Both the position numbers and the translations under genes were made by a program. Shown piece by piece: positions 59,610 to 64,000 of a stretch of DNA of 64,000 nucleotides. The stretch comes from Streptomyces griseochromogenes (GTDB lineage Bacteria > Actinomycetota > Actinomycetes > Streptomycetales > Streptomycetaceae), in assembly GCF_001542625.1 (NCBI RefSeq), contig NZ_CP016279.1, forward strand, positions 5,270,001 to 5,334,000. The letters are read 5' to 3'. The notes beneath the pieces are model-generated. The model saw only the letters and a program-made list of their open reading frames with translations, had not been told where the DNA came from and searched no databases. Every line of letters begins with the position of its first letter. The stretch's first letter is position 1.

Positions 59610-62600
59610 CAGCGTTCCTCGGGTCGGGGTTCGTTCAGGATAGTGACCGAGTTGGTGGGGCTGTCCGAGCCCAGGGGTGTGAACTGGAATCCGCGGTTGC
59701 CGTGGGCCTCGATGGTGACGCCGACGGGCACGACATCGGTGGGGTCGTTGGTCCGGTAGATCGGTGTGACGTGATAGGTGATGGTCTCGCCTCGGTCCAC
59801 GGCCGCTCGCACGTCGTTCTCGACCTGCCGCATGACGGGGCTGTTGGCGTAGGCGTGCATGGCCACGAAGTTCCGTGGGTCCTTGTTGGAGCCGCCGAGC
59901 TGGGCTCCGAGCAGGTGGCCCTTGTTCCAGGCTCCGCCCTTCTTGTATCCGGGCACGTTGACGCGGGGGCGGGTCTTGCCGCCCATCATGTCGGGTTCCA
60001 GTGTGGCGCGGACACCGGTCGCGCGATTGCCCGGGCCCGGTGGCCCGTAGTGGACGCGGCCGCCCCAGGTGACGTCCTGCTCGTTGCACGGGGCTAGGCC
60101 CAGGGGATCGAGCTCGGTCTGCGGGTTGGTCACATAGGCGACCGGGTTGGGGCCCGGGCCAAGGCCAAGAGGGTCGGGGCTGGCGTAGCGAGCGGTCTCG
60201 GGGTCGTAGTGCCGGAAGTAGTTGTAGTGCAAGCCGGTTTCGGGGTCGGCGTACTGGCCGGGGAAACGCAGCGGGGTGTAGGCCGTGGCGTCGGTGTTCC
60301 ACGCCGTGGTCCCCCATGCGGTGGTCCGGGTGTGCCAAGCCACCGCGTTCTCGTCGACAAGTCCCGTGGGCGTGCCCACCAGGTCGGTGACCATGGCGAA
60401 GAAGCGGGCGTCGACCTCGTCCTGCGAAATCGTCTTGCGCTCGTACTGGGTCAGGGGACGGTAGCCGTCGTATTCCCAGGTCAGCACCGTGCCCATGGTG
60501 GCGTCCGCTTGTTCTGCGAGACGGGTGCCGTCCCAGCTGAAGATGATCTCTTCCGCGGTGGTGCCGTCCGGGGCCAGGCGGTACTTCGCTGTGCGGCGCC
60601 CGAGGGCGTCGTAACGGTAGTTCCAGACGGTGCCGTCCGGGGTAGTGCAGGACGTGAGCCGGTTTTCCGCGTCCCAGGAGTAGTGCCACGTGTCCGGCTT
60701 GCGGGACAGGCGCTTGCGGCTGCGTTCGACGAGGCGGCCCGCGCTGTCGTGCCGATACATGATGCGCCCTGCGGACACCAGGCGGGTCCCGGCCACGGCA
60801 CGGTCCCCTGCCGCATCTGGGTCGCCGAACCCGCCGGCCCAGCTGGCGTGGGTCTGGTTGCCTGCAGGGTCGTAGCGGTAGGTCTCGGTGGTGCCGTGCC
60901 GGGTGGAGACGGACAGGGGGCGGCCGAGCGGGTCGAGTTCGTAGCTCAGGCTGCGGTCGGCTCCGCGGTCGGTGACGGAGGTGAGGTAGCCGTCTTGGCG
61001 GTAGGTGAACTCCCGCTCGTGGGACCGGTGTTCGCCGAGGGAAAGGGTCTGGCCGGTGAGGCGGCCCAGCTGATCCCAGGAAGAGGAGAGGAGTGCCTGC
61101 TCGCCCCAGCTCCGCTGGATCTCGCGGCCCAGCAGGTCGCGTTCGAAGGCCAAGCGGTGGACGTCCGCGACTGTCAGGCCGGTGCAGTTACCTACCGTGT
61201 CCCAGGACGTTTCGGTGACCGCTCCGGTGGGCGTCGTACGGCCGGTGCGCCGGCCGGCCGCGTCGTAGCGGTAGCGCATGGTACGCCCGTCGACCGTTTC
61301 GGCCACCATCCGCCCGACAGCGTCATACTCCAGGCCGACCTGCGAAGTAGCGCAGACCGCGGCAGTCAGGCGGCCAGCCTTGTCGTAGGTGTATTCGGTG
61401 CGTGCTCCGTCGGCCTCCTTGGCCCGCAGATCGCCGACCGTGTCGTACTCGAAGGCGAATGTCGCTCCCGTGGGGGTGCGGCGGGTCGTCAGCTGGCCGG
61501 CCGCATCGTAAGTGCTGGTCGTCGTCCGGCCGTCGAAGTCCGTCTCCGCCACCAGGGCACCCCGCTCGTCGTAGCGGTACGTCCAGGTGAGCCCAGCGGG
61601 TTCGGTGACCGTGGTCAGCCGCATCTCGGTGTCGTGGGTGAACGTGTACACGGCACCGTCCGCGGTGGTGCGGGTGCGCAGCACGTCGAAGGGGCCGTAG
61701 GCGAAGGCGCTGCGGCCACCGGTCTGGTCCGTGTAGGAGAGGCAGTTGTGCTCGCCGTCCCAGCTCCAGCTTTCGCGTGTTCCGTCGGCGGCGACCCGCT
61801 CCACCAGGCGATGCTCCGCATCCCAGGCCAGACGAGTCGTGGCGCCGAGCGCGTCGCTGAGGGCGATGGGGCGGCCGAACGTATCCCGTTGGCAGGTGGT
61901 GCGGGCGCCGCGGCTGTCCTCGACGGCAACCAACAATCCCGCCTGGTCCGCTTCGATCTGTACCCTCGCGCCCAGCGCGTCGGTCAGGGTCGCCGGTGCT
62001 CCGGTTGGATGGTGGGTGAAGCGGGTGAGCGCGCCGTCAGGGCCGGTGACCGCGATGCGATTACCCCGCTCGTCGAACTCCTGCAGGATCCGGGTGCCGT
62101 CCGGGCCCGTCCAGTCGACGGGCAGGTGCAGGTCGTTGTACACGGTGCGGCTGACCGTGCCGTCTGGCGCCGTGGTGGTCACCAGGTCGCCGGCGGTGTC
62201 CCACTCCCACCGCGTGGTGCGGCCCAACGGGTCGGTGCGGGACAGCAGATGGTCGCGTCGATCCCATTCCTGGGTGGTTGTCGCGCCGAGCGGGTCGGTC
62301 ACCGCGATGACCTGGCCGTGCCGGTTGGCGCGGTAGACGGTGGCGTGGCCCAGCGAGTCTGTATACGTCGCGGTGGTGACACCGTCCGCATCCGGCCCGG
62401 CGTACACGATGGTGGAATTGAGGATACCGGCGGTCCCTCGGGTAGCGATCACCCGGCCCTGCGCGTCGTACTCGTACGTGAACGCCGTGTCGTTGGAGTC
62501 ACGCCAGCTGGTGATACGGTGCGTGCCGTCGTAGGTCAAGTGCAGCGGGGCATTGACCGCGTTACGTACCTCGGTCAGATCCCCGCTGCTCTCGGCATAG

Positions 62601-64000
62601 ACGAACGCGCGCAGCGCGACGGGACCGTCATCGCTGAGCGCGTGCAGGGCGGTGACGCGTATCTGGTCGCTGACGGTGTCGGTGGTGACCTGGAGGCGAT
62701 AGCCACCGGTGTGCGTGACGGCGAGCGGAGCGTCGTCCTCGCCCCGGTCTATGCCGATGATGTTGCGGTTACGGTCCTGGACCTCTGCCAACCACCAGAT
62801 GCCCTCCTCCGCCGCGGCCGGCTCGAAGTGACGGGTCAGCCCGGTGTAAGGATCCTCCACGGTAAGGACGTAAGAGGTGCCGCGCGTGACGTACGTCAGG
62901 GGCAGCGGGGTGCCGGCAACAGGAAGAACCCGGTCGCCGGGCACATCGGGACGGCGGGGATAGACCAGAACCGAGCCGTCTTCCCGGTACCACCAGATGC
63001 CGCCCACGTCCCGGTTGTCCACAAGGCGTTCGTCCAGAGTGGACGCCCATGAAGGGCCGAAAGAGCGCCCTGCCTCGTAGCCACTGAGATGAGTACGGCG
63101 CAGCGTCAGCGGCAGTACGCCTGGCAAGTCCACATCGGTCTGAGCCAACATCATCTGGCCGCTGGCCATGTCGATCGGATCGCCACACCATTCCCTGCTG
63201 TTCAGGGCATGGGACTGCTGAGAGAGCTTCGCCGAGTCGATCTTCAAGTCGTGGTCTGGCTTGTGGCCGGATCCGGGGACCGTGCCGTGTTCCGAACCGC
63301 CACCGATGTCAGCCTTGTTGATGTGGATGCCGCGGACTCGGTCCCGGACGTCCATGTCGATGCCCTTGTGCAGCCGAGAGGTGGCCTTCACCCGGTCCGG
63401 CACCGTATCCGTTACATGCTTGGCTATCTTGCCGAGTGCCTTCTCCGAGCCCTTGAGCGCGCCGTGCAGCACGCTGTCGAAGGCCTGCGTGAACGGATCG
63501 CGGCCCTTGCTCCGCCCGAAAGCTCCCTTGGCCCGCGACAGTGGCGAGGAGGCGGCCAGATGCAGTTCGCCGCCGTGCCGCGAGACCTTGCCCGCGCCGT
63601 CTTCGAACTCGATGTGGTCGATATGGGTGACTTTCTGGGCGCCCTCGCCCGCAGCGCCGCCGGAGTCGCCGCCGGCCGAGGCGAGCTTCATCCCCCCATG
63701 GCCGCCATGACCTCCGTGTCCTTCCTTGCCCCCGCTGGCGGGCGGCATGGAGAACGCCCCCTCGGCGAGGTCGAGCACCATGTCCTCGACCATCGCCTCC
63801 AGCTTGGCGTTGATCGGCTCCGTGATCTTTGCCAGAACCTCGTCCACGATCCGGTCCACGGCCTCGTCGATGATTCTCTTGATCACCTGGCGCATTGCCG
63901 CGGTCTCGGCTGCGCCGATGAGCGCGGACAGACCGCCGGTCACGACGGCGAGGCCGGCCGTGATGCCCAATGATCCGGCCATAATGGCTAGTTCCGCCTC
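59609..64000 (-). CDS. RHS-repeat polymorphic toxin with C-terminal DNA/RNA non-specific nuclease (5' truncated by window edge)
   Basis: At least 1,460 residues; the frame is open to the right edge (residues EAELAI before the first Met at 63982), so the true N-terminus may lie outside. After a helical N-terminal region and Gly/His-rich linker, RHS/YD repeats fill residues ~290-1270 (many 'YDAAGR', 'WDRRDHL' units), ending at the core signature 'YRHYDPETARYASPDPLGLG' and DPLGL. The variable tip (~140 residues) contains 'NKGHLLGAQLGGSNKDPRNF', 'MRQVENDVRAAVDRGETITY' and HVTPIY, the pattern of the DNA/RNA non-specific endonuclease family with His as the catalytic base. It is an antibacterial effector; delivery route unknown. 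The immunity gene follows immediately. Confidence 0.9.
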   Translation of the reverse strand, partial: EAELAIMAGSLGITAGLAVVTGGLSALIGAAETAAMRQVIKRIIDEAVDRIVDEVLAKITEPINAKLEAMVEDMVLDLAEGAFSMPPASGGKEGHGGHGGHGGMKLASAGGDSGGAAGEGAQKVTHIDHIEFEDGAGKVSRHGGELHLAASSPLSRAKGAFGRSKGRDPFTQAFDSVLHGALKGSEKALGKIAKHVTDTVPDRVKATSRLHKGIDMDVRDRVRGIHINKADIGGGSEHGTVPGSGHKPDHDLKIDSAKLSQQSHALNSREWCGDPIDMASGQMMLAQTDVDLPGVLPLTLRRTHLSGYEAGRSFGPSWASTLDERLVDNRDVGGIWWYREDGSVLVYPRRPDVPGDRVLPVAGTPLPLTYVTRGTSYVLTVEDPYTGLTRHFEPAAAEEGIWWLAEVQDRNRNIIGIDRGEDDAPLAVTHTGGYRLQVTTDTVSDQIRVTALHALSDDGPVALRAFVYAESSGDLTEVRNAVNAPLHLTYDGTHRITSWRDSNDTAFTYEYDAQGRVIATRGTAGILNSTIVYAGPDADGVTTATYTDSLGHATVYRANRHGQVIAVTDPLGATTTQEWDRRDHLLSRTDPLGRTTRWEWDTAGDLVTTTAPDGTVSRTVYNDLHLPVDWTGPDGTRILQEFDERGNRIAVTGPDGALTRFTHHPTGAPATLTDALGARVQIEADQAGLLVAVEDSRGARTTCQRDTFGRPIALSDALGATTRLAWDAEHRLVERVAADGTRESWSWDGEHNCLSYTDQTGGRSAFAYGPFDVLRTRTTADGAVYTFTHDTEMRLTTVTEPAGLTWTYRYDERGALVAETDFDGRTTTSTYDAAGQLTTRRTPTGATFAFEYDTVGDLRAKEADGARTEYTYDKAGRLTAAVCATSQVGLEYDAVGRMVAETVDGRTMRYRYDAAGRRTGRTTPTGAVTETSWDTVGNCTGLTVADVHRLAFERDLLGREIQRSWGEQALLSSSWDQLGRLTGQTLSLGEHRSHEREFTYRQDGYLTSVTDRGADRSLSYELDPLGRPLSVSTRHGTTETYRYDPAGNQTHASWAGGFGDPDAAGDRAVAGTRLVSAGRIMYRHDSAGRLVERSRKRLSRKPDTWHYSWDAENRLTSCTTPDGTVWNYRYDALGRRTAKYRLAPDGTTAEEIIFSWDGTRLAEQADATMGTVLTWEYDGYRPLTQYERKTISQDEVDARFFAMVTDLVGTPTGLVDENAVAWHTRTTAWGTTAWNTDATAYTPLRFPGQYADPETGLHYNYFRHYDPETARYASPDPLGLGPGPNPVAYVTNPQTELDPLGLAPCNEQDVTWGGRVHYGPPGPGNRATGVRATLEPDMMGGKTRPRVNVPGYKKGGAWNKGHLLGAQLGGSNKDPRNFVAMHAYANSPVMRQVENDVRAAVDRGETITYHVTPIYRTNDPTDVVPVGVTIEAHGNRGFQFTPLGSDSPTNSVTILNEPRPEER

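Noticed and set aside
60209..63052. A 947-codon plus-strand open frame opposite the RHS gene
   Set aside because: It is the antisense shadow of the repetitive RHS coding sequence in high-GC DNA. It has no ribosome site and no recognisable domain, while the minus frame shows clear RHS repeats.
1..64000. tRNA, rRNA and riboswitch genes
   Set aside because: I saw no cloverleaf with a CCA end, no rRNA core motif and no known riboswitch core on either strand; absence was judged by eye only.

Overview
The window is high-GC DNA from a Streptomyces-like actinomycete with a linear replicon. The strongest evidence is an adjacent tap (telomere-associated protein) and tpg (telomere terminal protein) pair at 12.6-15.4 kb. 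Codon use is strongly GC3-biased and GTG starts are common. Mobile and defence-type genes dominate and no core metabolic gene is seen, so this is probably a chromosome arm or a linear plasmid.

Layout. 0-3.4 kb: two tandem paralogous glycine-rich repeat proteins, the first cut by the window edge. 3.58-3.84 kb: a frameshifted C-terminal remnant of a helicase-associated (HA) domain protein, then a repeat-bearing stretch that may be a transposon end. 4.1-12.5 kb: Tn7-like operon 1 on the minus strand, in the order tniQ, tnsA-like, inactive tnsB paralogue, intact tnsB, tnsC, tniQ. It lies directly downstream of tap-tpg in the same orientation. 15.6-18.1 kb: a divergent DEAD/DEAH helicase with HA repeats. 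18.2-23.0 kb: a three-gene set (small protein, SMC-like ATPase with a zinc hook, PD-(D/E)XK nuclease) that looks like a defence system; its ATPase gene carries a frameshift. 23.1-40.1 kb: mostly uncharacterised genes, among them a CoiA-like nuclease, an OGG-fold protein coupled to a PIN-domain protein, a DUF559-like nuclease and small membrane proteins. 40.26-41.11 kb: an IS5-family insertion sequence with a 3-bp target duplication, sitting at the 3' end of a gene encoding an HTH / GHKL-ATPase / zinc-ribbon / Mrr-like fusion protein. 44.2-50.7 kb: Tn7-like operon 2 (tniQ, tnsA-like, tnsB, tnsC, tniQ), again with a divergent HA helicase (50.9-53.4 kb). 53.7-58.1 kb: an XRE regulator with palindromic operators, a DUF6083 protein and a UvrD-type helicase. 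58.2-58.6 kb: transposase debris. 58.6-64 kb: an RHS polymorphic toxin with a C-terminal nuclease and a SMI1/KNR4-type immunity gene, running off the right edge.

How it fits together. Both Tn7-like operons share an architecture: tniQ genes at both ends, a TnsA-fold protein whose nuclease residues look lost, and a neighbouring HA helicase. Operon 1 has an extra TnsB whose DDE triad has lost the first Asp and the Glu, and it is joined to the telomere-maintenance genes. I read this locus as a candidate telomere-linked Tn7-like element, and it is the most interesting feature of the window. The functional statements rest on motif reading only; no database search was possible.
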